A stretch of 64,000 nt of DNA from Bubalus kerabau (taxonomy: Eukaryota > Chordata > Mammalia > Artiodactyla > Bovidae). Positions 11,964 to 22,684 of this stretch are shown here, piece after piece. The stretch's first letter is position 1, and each line of letters begins with the position of its first letter. The position numbers were made by a program, and so were the translations under genes. The DNA lies in the NCBI RefSeq assembly GCF_029407905.1, contig NC_073632.1:58514964-58578963 (forward strand). The letters run 5' to 3'. The notes beneath the pieces were generated by a model that saw only the letters and a list, made by a program, of their open reading frames with translations, had not been told where the DNA came from and did not search any database.

Positions 11964-12172
11964 AGATTAATGGTGGCTCAGACAGTGAAGAATCTGTCTC
12001 CAATGCAGAAGACCAGGGTTTGATCCCTGGGTCGGGAAGATCCCCTGGAGAAGGGAATGGCTACCCACTCCGGTATTTTTGCCTGGAGAATTCCGTGGAC
12101 AGAGGAGCCTGGCAGGCTACAGTCCATGGGGTTGCAAAGAGTCCGACATGACTGAGTGACTATCACTTTCAC
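11964..12172 (+). mobile_element. Bov-tA SINE
   Basis: Nearly complete sense copy: 'ggctcagacagtgaagaatc', 'agggtttgatccctgggtcg', 'ggacagaggagcctggcagg', 'gttgcaaagagtccgacatg'. Close to the consensus form, so among the younger Bov-tA copies here. The target-site duplication is not obvious. The 100- and 78-codon frames through it are SINE-derived. Confidence 0.9.
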
Positions 12173-13012
12173 ATTCAATGTCTGAAATATCCCGATTTTT
12201 AAAATGTTGATCATTCTTTCAGAATTTCTGGAAACACGGCATGGCCTTATAAAATCTCTCTGGCCAACCTGATGTGGTCAGGGCTCATTGGCCTCTAGTT
12301 TGTACCTCTGGATTTGTGCCTTCCTGGTGTTGTATACTGGAGGTGAGTCTGGAAGCAGGTGACTGTTTTAAATGTTCTGTGAGGAGCTGAGTGGAGAAGG
12401 GGCCTGTGGATAACACCCAGTCACGGAGCACGGGATGTGGGGTTGCTGGGGCAGGACTCAGGTCCCTCAGACCTGACTGGAGTCAAGTCTAAAGGAGGAT
12501 GAAGGCCAAGAAGGGTTGGCTGGGGGCCGTAGCCTCATTTCTTCTGCTTGGGATGAGACTTTGAGTGACTTGGAGGCTTCTGTCATCTTCAGTAAATGAC
12601 ACTCATTTTCCTTTGATGTGGAAACAGCCATTGTCCTGGGTTGGGAGAGCTCTGTGTGTTCCAGGTTCTCAAGGTGTTCCTGAGCAGAGCAGATACCAGG
12701 GTCCTCCCTATCAGTGAGCAAGCAAACCCCTGTGAGAGACTTGCTGGCTGCTTCTCAACCAGAGGATTAGCGCCGGTTTAAAGGAACACAGGAGGACACT
12801 TCGAAGAGTGTCTTCTTGGCACTGGAGTCAGCCAACAGCTGGCCTTCAGGAGAAATGCAATCCTTTAATTCAGGACCAAAAACATAATTTTTCAAACAGG
12901 TCCCCAGAGTCCACCGTGACAGTCTGGCACTTATGACAAGGAGCCGCCTTCAGAGCCCGGTTCGATGTGAAAGCTCTTCACGGCGCCCCAGGCACTAGCC
13001 TTATTGGTGGAT
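12173..13012. other. Unique sequence, no gene seen
   Basis: No repeat recognised. An 84-codon minus-strand frame (12467-12721) has no recognisable domain. Confidence 0.45.
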
Positions 13013-13057
13013 GGGGTGTGGGGGGTAAGGGCGATGGGGGGTTGGGGAGGTGGGGGG
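13013..13057 (+). other. G-quadruplex-type G-rich tract
   Basis: Six G runs of 3-6 bases (13013-13016, 13020-13025, 13029-13031, 13036-13041, 13044-13047, 13052-13057) are separated by loops of 2-4 bases. This is a very strong quadruplex pattern with short loops. On the minus strand it is the corresponding C-rich, i-motif-type tract. Confidence 0.82.
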
Positions 13058-13520
13058 CACCCCATCATTGCCAGGTGACCTTGACAAGTGAGATTATAAC
13101 GCCGATCAAGCCTGCTGGGCACGGTGTAGGGGTGTGTGGGTAGAGGTGAAAGAGTAAAAGGAAGGCAAGATTATCCTGAACAAGATTAGCATTTGAGAAG
13201 TGGCTTGTTTTGTTTTGAAGGAAATACAGGACAGTATAAAACTTCCGGTGCTCCCTTCCCCCACCCCCGCTTCCTGGTCTGGCCATTAGGGGGAGCTCTG
13301 CGCTTGACTAAGATGCATAGATGGCTTACTTCAGCAGACATAAGCGCTCAGTCCTCATTTTCTTTTTCATGCTGTGCCTTTGTCCTGCAGCAACAAGTTG
13401 TCGATTTAGGATATTATTTCAGGAATGGCTATGAGAATGCACTGGGGTTGAACACAAAGAGAAGTAGTTGTGTTGATTTTGGAACAAGACGAATTTCTGT
13501 TGGAAAAGTAGTGTGTGTGT
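13058..13520. other. Unique sequence, no gene seen
   Basis: A 109-codon plus-strand frame (13193-13522) overlaps a 73-codon minus-strand frame. Neither has a recognisable motif. Confidence 0.4.
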
Positions 13521-13592
13521 GAAAAAGAGAGAAGAAAAAGAGAAAAGGGGGCGGAAAGAGGAGAAAGAGGGAGAAGGAGAGACGAGGAGAAA
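13521..13592 (+). repeat. Polypurine GA-rich tract
   Basis: Seventy-two bases almost entirely A and G on the plus strand, broken only by C at 13552 and 13583, directly after a short (gt)n run. Polypurine/polypyrimidine tracts of this length can adopt triplex (H-DNA) structure. The mix of gaaa, gagg and aaag units argues for a decayed GA microsatellite. Confidence 0.8.
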
Positions 13593-14593
13593 TTGTAAGT
13601 TATTATGAGACAGATTCTATGTGGCTTAGAGTCTTACAAGGGCTATTTGTTTTCAATGATGGGACCACTGCATTTCCTTGTCAGAGACACTGATCAGAGT
13701 CCTAGGTTAATCATCACATAGCAGCTGATCTGCTGACCTGTACATCTCTTGGAGTTAAGAACAATCAACGATGGAGAGCATTGTTCAACAGCGGACAAGT
13801 GAGTGGTTTAAGTGCTGGTACCCATGGCCAAGATTTTACATGGTCCATTTTGGTTTATGCTGCTGGTTTCAGTGTACTGATTTAATCCCCAGTCAAGATG
13901 AGGATCTGGAAATATAAGTAACTGGTACCTGTTCTGCAGCTGCACACACGGAAACACCATGCGTGTTGCTTTTGTAATAAGGAGGAATCTATTCTACATT
14001 CTCTCCCCTCTTCTGCCTCATCTTCCTGGGCTTGTAGTTGACTTGCTACTATTTATTTTCATTCTCACCAGTTAGGAGGGAAATGGAAGAAAGAGGAAGT
14101 CCATGAGTTTGACTATGTTAATTTACCAGCTGTTTTTGTGAAGCAAATAACCACAAACATCTTTGGCCAAAATGAAACACACATTTTGGGTACGGAATTT
14201 GATGATCCAGATAACGCTAGGCTTTCACTAACAGCTATATGTATATTTCCTAAATAGCAATATCAGCAAAACATCCCAGGCATTGAGGTGGGTAATAATA
14301 TTTCTTTAAAATACTTAGGAGAAGTGAAAGTCATTTCAAAACACTTTAATTGTCATGAAATGTTTCCACTTCTCACTTAACTTTTTCTGCCTCAAGGTCC
14401 CCTTTACTCAGACTGTCTGAAGCATGATTTAAGTTTTTGGAAGCAGCTGATGGTGGCATAAATCTGGCCAGACAGGGAGGGTGCTATGGAACTGGCAGTA
14501 CATTCTGCCAGCCAGTGTGCCTGAATGTCACAGGAAACTCTTCAGAATGAAGCACACAGGGACTACTGGGTATCCTGACCAACACAGACAGGT
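13593..14593. other. Unique sequence, no gene seen
   Basis: About 1 kb with no repeat or exon I recognise. Confidence 0.45.
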
Positions 14594-14950
14594 AGAGAGT
14601 CATCCCTCGGTATCCATCGGGGGGACTAGTTGCAGGACCACCCTAATACTGAATTCCTCAGATGCCCAAATCCCTTATATAAAGTGGCATAGCATTTATA
14701 TATAACCTACACACATCCTCCAGTATATTTTAAATCATCTCTAGATTACTTATAATACCTAATACAACATAAATGCTATGCAAATAATGGTAAATACAAT
14801 GTAAATGTTATGTAAATAGCTGTCTGTGTACAGCAAATTCTAGTTTTGCTTCTTGGAACTTTCTGGAAATTTTCTCCCCCGAGTATATTCGATCCATGGT
14901 TGGTTGAGTCTTTGGATGTGGAACCTGCTGAAAAGTAGCATCGATTGTAT
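14594..14950. mobile_element. MER2 (Tigger-type) DNA transposon
   Basis: One end reads 'gagtcatccctcggtatcca' and the other contains 'gatccatggttggttgagtc' and 'ggatgtggaacc', matching the two ends of MER2. The internal repeated unit 'aatgctatgcaaataatgg' / 'aatgttatgtaaatagctg' is typical. It is a non-autonomous TcMar-Tigger element lacking transposase. The far terminal repeat is decayed. Confidence 0.82.
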
Positions 14951-15034
14951 ATGCAAAGGAGGAAATGTTGGGTCATGTATTTAATTTGGGGATGTACAAT
15001 TTGAGTGTGTTTTGGCCACAGGAAGGGTGATACT

Positions 15035-15200
15035 TGGGCAGTGTTCCTCAGAGTGGGGTTTTAGCAGTTGGCCAGTCGTGGGACTGCAGGCGTCTCAGTC
15101 TCACCTCTGACCAACTGCAGCAGAGCAAGGGAATGTTTGCTTTAAAAAGCGTTCTGAGTGATTCTTTGCATACTAGGGTTTGGGAAAAACTGGTTTAGAG
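15035..15200 (+). mobile_element. hAT-type MER remnant
   Basis: 'cagtgttcctcagagtgggg' at one end and 'gattctttgcatactagggt' plus 'tttgggaaaaactgg' at the other resemble the terminal parts of small hAT-Charlie elements, with 'gaatgtttgctttaaaaagc' between. Family not certain. Confidence 0.5.
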
Positions 15201-15254
15201 GACTCTGGGGAAGCTATTCTGAGAGGAGAGAATAAGGAATTTGTGGGGGCGGGG

Positions 15255-15432
15255 AGAGCAACATACATCCCAGGCCCTTCCACCTGCATCCTTATATATC
15301 ATCAAGCAAGAGAAATGTCAGTGAAAATATGGAAGCACAGAGAGGTTAAGCAGATTGTTCAAGGTCACACAGCTGGTAAGAGGCTGAGCCAACCCTTAAT
15401 TCAAAAGTTAGTGCTCCTTTCACTAAACCATG
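15255..15432 (+). mobile_element. MIR SINE
   Basis: The conserved MIR core is clear: 'gaagcacagagaggttaagc', 'ttgttcaaggtcacacagct', 'ggtaagaggctgagcc', ending 'gctcctttcactaaacca'. Sense orientation. An 86-codon frame passes through it and is not a protein. Confidence 0.85.
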
Positions 15433-16014
15433 AAACATAGACGATTTTCAATTTCCTTGTCAAAGAGTCCCCAGGCATCAGTCATTATAACCAGGCATGC
15501 AAAGAGTTCAATTTCTATTTCTTTACATTTTTTGGATTTTTCTCAATCTCTTGAGGGGGATTTGACATCTGTCAGCTGTGGAACCAACCCAAGCTGTCCC
15601 TCACACTTCAGAGCAGCCACCCTTTTCCTTGGGGTCATTCTGGAAACTTGGGGCAGAGGAAAGATTCATGTCACATCTCCAGGGGAAATTCAGACTCCAC
15701 ATTTTAGTTGGTGTGATGTAGCATATCTCATACCAATCTTTGATTTTCCATCATTTGTTGAAATAGAAATACAGACTCAGGTGAATTTTGGGTGAAATGA
15801 CTCTCTTTGTAGGTTTGGCAGGACTCATTATTTTTCAGAAGATTTTTAATTTACAAAAGAAAAGCTCTCTTTGAAAGGGGTTTTCTCCTGAGCATTTATT
15901 GCCAGTCAAGGACCTGGCCTCTTAGCTTTTGAGTTCTTGAAATGCTTCCTAGTGAAATCTTACCTACAGCATTTGTCTTTCAGATCGAGGGTGGAATCAA
16001 CACAAATTAGTGAA
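15433..16014. other. Unique sequence, no gene seen
   Basis: Holds a 121-codon plus-strand frame (15430-15795), starting at the end of the MIR, with no recognisable domain. No other feature. Confidence 0.45.
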
Positions 16015-16150
16015 AAGATTATAGGCTCTGGAGGCAGACAGAAGCAAGCTATTGAACTGTTTTGGGCTCCTGTTTCCTCAACCATTAAATAGGGATTAAA
16101 AAAAAAAACCAACCTCAAGGGAGACTGTGCTGATTAAATGAGATACAAGG
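16015..16150 (-). mobile_element. MIR SINE, antisense
   Basis: Antisense MIR order: 'ggctctggaggcagacagaa', 'gggctcctgtttcctcaacc', 'attaaatagggatt', then an A-run and 'gattaaatgagatacaagg'. The ten-A run at 16099-16108 interrupts the core. Confidence 0.65.
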
Positions 16151-16368
16151 TGTGAAGGGCCAACCCCAGCATTTGGTGTATCAAAGGACCACTGCCATAC
16201 ACCATGATGCCACTTCCTTCCTTTTTTCTGAAGAGGGAAGGGATAGGCGATGTCCATGGGCTGGGAGCAGCAGTGGGGGAAGCTGAGATCAAACACAGGA
16301 CGGGCCGCAGCCAAGGGGACCAGCTGACAGAGACCAAAATGTAAGCATTTCACCTTTACAAGACATTT

Positions 16369-16662
16369 TGTTGTTCAGTTGCTAAGTCCTGTCTGACTCT
16401 TTGCGACCCCATGAACTGTAGCATACCAGACTTCCCTGTCCTTCACCATCTCCCGGAGTTTGCTCAAACTCACGCCCATTAAGTCGGTGATGCCATCCAA
16501 CCATCTCATCCTCTGTCGTCCCCTTCTCCTCCCGCCTTCAGTCTTTCCCAGCATCAGGGTCTTTTCCAATGAGTCAGTTCTTCGCATCAGGTGACCAAAG
16601 TACTGGAGCTTCAGCTTCAGCATCAGTCCTTCCAATGAATATTCAGTGTTGATTTCCTATAG
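16369..16662 (-). mobile_element. BovB LINE 3' end, antisense
   Basis: Antisense BovB tail: 'ttgttcagttgctaagtcct', 'ccatctcatcctctgtcgtc', 'tcttttccaatgagtcagtt', 'aaagtactggagcttcagct'. The minus strand has an 86-codon open stretch (16375-16635) matching the C-terminal part of the BovB polyprotein, with the [15 protein letters not shown] segment readable. Severely 5'-truncated. Confidence 0.9.
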
Positions 16663-16724
16663 GAATGAATTGTGCTCATCTCAGCTTCTTTGGCTCCAAG
16701 CCACAGCCTGCAGTGCAGCCCTTG

Positions 16725-16914
16725 AATGGTGCTTTGCTCAGGCTCCTCTCCCAGTTCTGCCACTTATTCATTGTGCAACTTCTGGCAAGTTACTTTCTCA
16801 ATTTCTTCTTCTGTAAAATGGAGGTAATAATGGTGCCCACTTTAAGGGCTGTGTTTGGGATTAAAGGTGAAGTGCTTCTGCAGTGCCTGGAATGCAGTAA
16901 GTGCTCCATAAACC
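16725..16914 (-). mobile_element. MIR SINE, antisense
   Basis: Clear antisense MIR: 'cagttctgccacttattcat', 'caagttactttctcaatttc', 'ttctgtaaaatggaggtaat', 'agtgcctggaatgcagtaag'. The nearby BovB tail may have landed between two neighbouring MIR copies. Confidence 0.85.
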
Positions 16915-17350
16915 CTATCTCACAGCCTCCCATGCTGTGCAGTATTTACTTTTATTATTCACAGAGTGCAGTTGGAAAACCTGCTTTAACTCATTGAGGT
17001 CCTCTTTCTCACCCTGAGGGTGCAAAGTTAAGTAGGGGTGAAAGGCATCACCCAGTGTTTAGAGGAGGAGAAGTGTGAGGAAGAAAGGTCACTTGCTGAT
17101 TAATGGACTGCATGCTTCCAAATCTTATTTCGTTAAGGCTCAATTTCCTTCCATCTATAAAACATCCATCCTTCCCATCTCTGATTCTTTGTCATAACTG
17201 TCTTACTAAGAAAATTCACATTTCTCTTTAACCAAGTTTTGTATCCTCTTTTGTCCCCTACTAATTATATTGACACATCTAGCAAGGGTAGACAATCTTA
17301 CTTTATCCCAACTCTCCTGGTGAGAATGACTAGAGCTGGTGGACAGATTA
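16915..17350. other. Unique sequence, no gene seen
   Basis: No repeat or exon recognised. Confidence 0.4.
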
Positions 17351-17390
17351 CAGGCAGATTCTTTACTGTCTGAGACACCAGGGAAGCCCT
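17351..17390 (-). mobile_element. Bov-tA SINE tRNA-end fragment
   Basis: Only the tRNA-like end remains: 'caggcagattctttactgtc' then 'tgagacaccagggaagccct'. It corresponds to the first ~40 bases of a sense Bov-tA, read in reverse complement. Confidence 0.7.
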
Positions 17391-18204
17391 CTGTATACTA
17401 TTTTATATATAGTACTGTGTATACAAATCCCACCATTCTGAACAACTGATATGGGCTGAAAAAAGCTACTACGTTGGTGAGGAAGGATGCTTCCTGGGAA
17501 CAACAGCCTCCTCTTCTTAACCTAATTGGCTGCAACTTTTGATAAATCACAATCTCTTCATCAAACTGTGAGATCACAAACAGAACAGATAGAAATACAA
17601 GATTTTTATTCAGGTCCTACAACTAAGTAAAAGTTTGGATTGAGTTACCAACTGCTTGGATATTTGTGGGCTGTTCATAAAGAAATATTATACATATTGT
17701 TAAGTAAAAGGGAAGTGGTGATGTAACTTACAATAATATATTTCTACATATTGTTGTGTATCTTAGATTGACTATTTTCAGAACGCAAGCTATTGGATAT
17801 TTTCTTTCTGTGTTGTGATACTACAGAAAGATATATTTGAGCATAATTGGAAATTTCCAAATGTAGAATAGCTTTAGAATTCTTAGTGTTGAAAGATATT
17901 TGGCTTAAGGTAGCATACAGTTTTGTTTTAATTGACTTTCATTTACGTGTGAAAATTTGTAGGACAGTTCTTGACTGCCATCAATAGCGCCTTTATCAGT
18001 TAGGGGTTGGGGAAGATTTTGAGTCCAGGATGCATTCGTTCTGGTAGAACAGATAAACTCAGAGTAAGGAAGCAACTAACTAAAATGTACCAATGTGTCT
18101 CTTGCAGTTTCCTGTGGATTGAGCATCTATTTAAATGAAATAAATGAGGACAATATGGTGCTGAATTGAAGCCTTAATTAAACATTAAGACAAATCTTTT
18201 TATT
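17391..18204. other. Unique AT-rich sequence, no gene seen
   Basis: No recognisable repeat or exon. Confidence 0.4.
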
Positions 18205-19100
18205 TGGGAAATAATTTCAAACTTATAGAAAAGTTGCAAAAATTAGGGCAGTATAAAGAACACTGTAAAGTCTCTGGCCATATTTACCTATTGTTAACAT
18301 TTTCCCCCATATGCTGCATTATTTGCTCTCTCTTTACATGTACATATATTTATACTCTCCGATATGATATATGTAAATGTGTATATACTCAGACTAGTTT
18401 TTCTGGACCATTTAAGGGTAATTTACATATATTATGGTCCTTTATCCCTAAATACTTCCGAGTGTATTCTTAGCACAGGGATATTTTCTTACATAACCAC
18501 AGTACAACTATCAGCTTCAGGAAATTTAATGTTGCCATAATACTTTTTGTCTAAGCTAGTGTCCATATTTTAATTTTATTAATTGGCCCAGTAATGGCCA
18601 TTATAGCTTTTTCCCCCTCAGTACGAGATCCAGTCTAGGGTCAAATATTGCAATTAGTTGTCACATCTCCTTAGCCTCCTTTAATTTAGAACATTTCCAG
18701 AGCCTTTCTTTGTCCTTTTGACATTGGCATTTTAAAATACAGCCCTCCATCTTTTTTTAATGGAACGTTTCTCATTTTGTCAGATGTTTCCTCCTGGTTG
18801 GATGCAGGCTACATACTCTTGGTGGAAATGTTCCCTAGGTAGTGTTGTGCAAACAATGGACATCTCCCCTCCTTGGTGATGCAAATTTTGGTCCTCAGTC
18901 AAGATATTTTCTGGTTTTTCCATTTTATAGCTACCATACTTCCCCCTTGCAACTAATAAGCAGTCTGTGAGTAGGCACTTTAAGAATATCTTGCCCTGCA
19001 TGGATATTTCCTTTAGATTTCACATCCATGGATGATTCTTGCCTGATCTGATCTTCACACTAATGATTAGATGCAGACTTTTTCATGGTAAATATCAGGC
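18205..19100 (-). mobile_element. Ancient L1M 3' region, antisense
   Basis: About 900 bp follow the antisense 3' untranslated region of old L1M elements: 'tttcaaacttatagaaaagt', 'ttacctattgttaacatttt', 'ttacataaccacagtacaac', 'aattagttgtcacatctcct', 'gtcagatgtttcctcctggt'. It is T-rich, as expected for an antisense L1. Subfamily not determined, and no ORF2 segment is visible. Confidence 0.65.
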
Positions 19101-19175
19101 AGTGAGCAAGTCGTTAGTTTTAAATGGTGTGTAGCCAATAGCCAGCAACAGCTTTGAAAGAGTAAAATTTCCCTT

Positions 19176-19209
19176 TGCTGTGCTGTGCTGTGCTGTGCTG
19201 TGCTGTGCT
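19176..19209. repeat. (TGCTG)n pentamer microsatellite
   Basis: Six or more copies of a gctgt/tgctg unit form the tail of the adjacent Bov-tA. These SINE tails often seed microsatellites, and this one is uninterrupted. Confidence 0.9.
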
Positions 19210-19530
19210 TAGTCGCTCAGTAGTGTCTGACTCTTTGTGACCCCATGAACCGCAGCCCACCAGGCTCCCTTGTCCATGGGGATTCTCCAGACAAGAATAC
19301 GGAAGTGCATTGCCATGCCCTCCTCTAGGGGATCTTCCCAACCCAGATATCAAACCCAGGTCTCCTGCATTGCAGGAGGATTCTTTACTGACTGAGCCAC
19401 CAGAGGAGCCCAAGAATACTGGAGTGGGTAGCCTATCCCTTCTCCAGGAGATCTTCCTGACCCAGGAATTGAACCAGAGTCTCCTCCTTTGCAGGCACAT
19501 TGTTTTACCAGCTGAGCTACCAGGGAAGCC
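19176..19530 (-). mobile_element. Bov-tA SINE, partly duplicated (dimeric) copy
   Basis: The element has a full Bov-tA body followed by a second partial unit. The sequence 'gggatcttcccaacccagat' near 19328 is echoed by 'ggagatcttcctgacccagg' near 19447, and the tRNA-type end appears twice ('tgactgagccaccagaggag' and 'ccagctgagctaccagggaa'). The 169-codon minus-strand frame (19120-19629) runs through both units and is not a gene. Confidence 0.85.
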
Positions 19531-21074
19531 CTTGCTTTGTAGTCCAGGACACCAAGTCATGTGAAAGTTAAAGCCCCATTTTTCGTGCCAGCTAGCACCA
19601 GTACGAGATTCAGATGAACAGGCTACCACATACTCTTTGCATTTGCCTGTCTTGAGCTGCTGATCTGGGCTTGGTGAGGGTGGTGTGGGTGGTGATCATT
19701 ACAGGGCTCAGAAATGAATTTATTACCTGTTTGTCTCCTCTTAGTCCCATCACAATAGATTGATCCACACCTGGGATTCTCAGGGTGTCCTTTGCTTAAC
19801 CCCCAACCCTTTGGAAGGGAAGGGGGTGGTGGAGGGTGGTAGGGTAGAAATACCAACTTCGCAAGTATTGACAAAACCTCGCGGAGACAGGATAAATAAA
19901 TAAATAAATGGAGGCAGGCAGCCAACTCGGAGGAGCCTGCAGTCCAGCCCCCTGTGGGGACTCTGCACTTTGGGGACCCCAATTCGCACATGACAAGCAG
20001 ATAAGCAGGGAGACTGCGATGCTGTGCCTCTCTGCCCCAGGGGGGTGTTGCTTTTCCTGTGGCAGAAACTATCTGTGCTCCCAGTAAGTCCAGGAACAAT
20101 CTCCACTTATTATACTAGCTCAAAACCCAGGACTGTTTACAGCCTCCCGCCGATGAGACACTAACCCTCGCTCATTACGGTCACGGTGGGGACTGATCTG
20201 CACCGCGCTCGCCTTGCATGGGGCCCACATTTTCATCCAGTAAAATCACATGTTGTTAACTCAATCTATACAGCGAAAACAGCATGAATAATGGAACCTT
20301 TAATCCTTATTTCTCAAAATTAGATTTCCACTTTATCCTTCTCCCCTTTCCTCTCTTTTAAAAAGATTTCTTCTCAGTGCCAAGCAGAATAGATGTTGTC
20401 TAAACCTGAGTTCTAAGCGGATTCTGTGGGATTCCATTCCACTACCAATTTCGGGGTGAATTGATTGTGTTTCTTCCCCTGGTCACTTCGCACGTGACTC
20501 TGGAGAAATTAACATCATCCCTGTCACAGGGAAAGAGATGGGCCTGTTGACACTGGGTACAGCCAAGGGAGTGGAAACTTAATATCTGATTCAACACCTA
20601 TCTGTAGTATCAGAGCATGAAGAAGCTCAGAGCCTGGCTTGTTTTCTCAGTCTTCCTCTCTATACAGATTTATTGGCTTGGAATTATTTTTGGTTTTAAA
20701 TCAGAAACCAGCAATACTAAATCAGACTTCAGAGATGGAGTTTGTCAAAATCTGGTGTGGGGCATTAAGACACCTTTGTTAATATATGTAGTATTATACA
20801 GCGTGCAATCTAAGGGTTGTATCAAAAAGCTTCAATCTGTTAAATTTTCATTATATCGGATATATGTAAGTAAAACCAAATGAACTGGACCCGCTTTAGT
20901 TGTTAGGATAGACTGCATAAGATAGATTGCATGTAGGTTGTGTGGATTGACTGCCCCTTCCTTCTGAAGGTTCAGAAATGGTTACCCACATTTCTAAAGT
21001 ACCACAACTCTGAATCCCTGAACACACACACACATATACTTCTTTGTGTATTATTGATAAATGGATTCCATTTG
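19531..21074. other. Unique sequence, no gene seen
   Basis: Three overlapping minus-strand frames (158, 108, 66 codons at 19623-20106) and a plus frame of 88 codons (20617-20883) were inspected; none shows a domain. A (taaa)n run of about four units lies at 19892-19908. 20220-20480 is repeat-free and has TAAT-containing motifs but no firm signature. Confidence 0.45.
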
Positions 21075-21270
21075 CGAATCCAGTCCTGACTCTGCTCATG
21101 TTTGCTAGATAACTGTGGTCAAGTTCCTCATTTCCTCATCTGTAAACGATGGACAGTCGTGAATCCCACCTTGCAGGGCTATGCTGGGCCCTAAATGTGT
21201 TCATGCACATACAGTGCCAGCCTGGTGCCTGGCTCATGCTAAACGTGCAATAAATGTTAATTGTCATTCC
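21075..21270 (-). mobile_element. MIR SINE, antisense
   Basis: Antisense core: 'caagttcctcatttcctcat', 'ctgtaaacgatggacagtcg', 'cttgcagggctatgctgggc', 'gtgcctggctcatgctaaac', 'gtgcaataaatgttaattgt'. Nearly full length though diverged. Confidence 0.8.
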
Positions 21271-22476
21271 CAGAGAGGGAGTTTAGTAAAGAGTGCATGA
21301 ACTGAACCCTGACTCATATGGTTCCTGATCTAAAACCACAATCTTAAAAAAGCCAATGAAACATTCTAGCTAAAACCAGGTTGATGTACATCAGTCATCA
21401 AGGCAGCCAAAACAGATCAGTTAGCCAGTGATCTGTTCATTTCATGACTTTAAATCTATCTTCAGAATTTCTATAGAAATACCTTAACAGTGTATCTCTT
21501 TACTGTCACTCCCGGATCTTAAAGAGATATATACAATATTTTCTCTTCCAGTTGCTTCCTTCTTTGGATGGCTTATTTTTAACAAATGAAAGCCTTGTTT
21601 AATGTGTTTGGAGAGATGTAAAACCTTCATTAGTGAAAAGTTCCTGGTGGGAAACAAGTTGCAGCTCACTACTGTGGGTGCCTTTTCGTCACAGCAGGCA
21701 GGCCTGCAGTCCCGTGGGTGAGGCTGACCATGCCCTGCAGGGGCCCTGGTTCTCCGGCTGTCAGCGTTTGCTCTGGGCACACACTGTCACCTGCGTCTTT
21801 TCCTCATTTTAGTGATAGAATATCCACCTAGAAGGAAGAAGGGTATGTGAGTAGGTCTGGTGCCCGGGTGCAAGCAGAGCCCTCTAGGGTACCACCAGCT
21901 TCCTGGGTCATGGGTGGCTGGCCGTGGCCAGGCTTGTCTGTTCCTGCGACACCTTGTCGCTCTAGCAACACCTATCAGTTTGTACCATCCAGGTATTTTC
22001 TAAGCATGAACATAATGCCTTTGTCAGAAAAGCAGATATTCCTGTTTTCACTTTATATCAAAAGAGATAAAGGTGAAAGAAAGGAAAAGATTCACCTCCC
22101 CCCCAATCCTACCTGTGCCTGCATCAGCCAAGGAGCCACTTTCTGAATGTGGGAGGGGGTTGATTTCAGCATTTTCCCCACCTGGTTGCTTAAGCCTTCT
22201 TTTCTGGTTTTATTACTTGTCAGTCAGTTTATAACCAAATGACAAAATGACCACCAGGAATAGCTTTATATGCATATGGAGCCTTCTGAGTTGCAGTTTC
22301 AAAATCTCCTGTATGACTGTCATAGGAACAGGATCACTGGACCATTCAAGATACACCCAGGTATATGTCCATGAGGTTAGTGAGCTGGGTCCAAGCTGAA
22401 GGTCCAAACAAGAGAAGAGCCAAGGGGGGCCAGCACATGTTAGAGAGAGCAGCCCATCCTCCATCCCATCCATTAC
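21271..22476. other. Unique sequence, no gene seen
   Basis: Two ~98-codon frames occur (21484-21780 minus, 21847-22146 plus). Neither has recognisable domains or flanking splice signals I would defend. Confidence 0.45.
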
Positions 22477-22684
22477 ATGCTCAGTCATGTCCAACTCTTC
22501 TGCGACCCCATGGACTGTAGCCCACCAGCCTCCTCTGTCATGGGATTTTCCAGGCAAGAATATTGGAGTGGATTGCCGTTCCCTTCTCCAGGGGATCTTC
22601 CTGACCCAGGGATCGAACCCACATCTCCTGTGTCTCCTGCATTGGCAGGTGAATTCTTTACCACTTGAACCATCAGGGAAGCCC
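22477..22684 (-). mobile_element. Bov-tA SINE
   Basis: Full-length reverse-complement copy: 'ccccatggactgtagcccac', 'gggattttccaggcaagaat', 'gggatcttcctgacccaggg', ending 'ccatcagggaagccc'. The frames through it on both strands (up to 173 codons) reflect the SINE consensus. Confidence 0.92.

Noticed and set aside
19176..19209. Regular short repeats as a possible CRISPR-like array
   Set aside because: It is a plain pentamer microsatellite at a SINE tail in mammalian DNA, with no spacers.
19120..19629. 169-codon minus-strand open frame
   Set aside because: It spans the dimeric Bov-tA and its pentamer tail; repeated peptide units come from the SINE.
20617..20883. 88-codon frame with a hydrophobic N-terminus resembling a signal peptide
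   Set aside because: The hydrophobic look comes from T-rich sequence. There is no promoter, splice site or family match.
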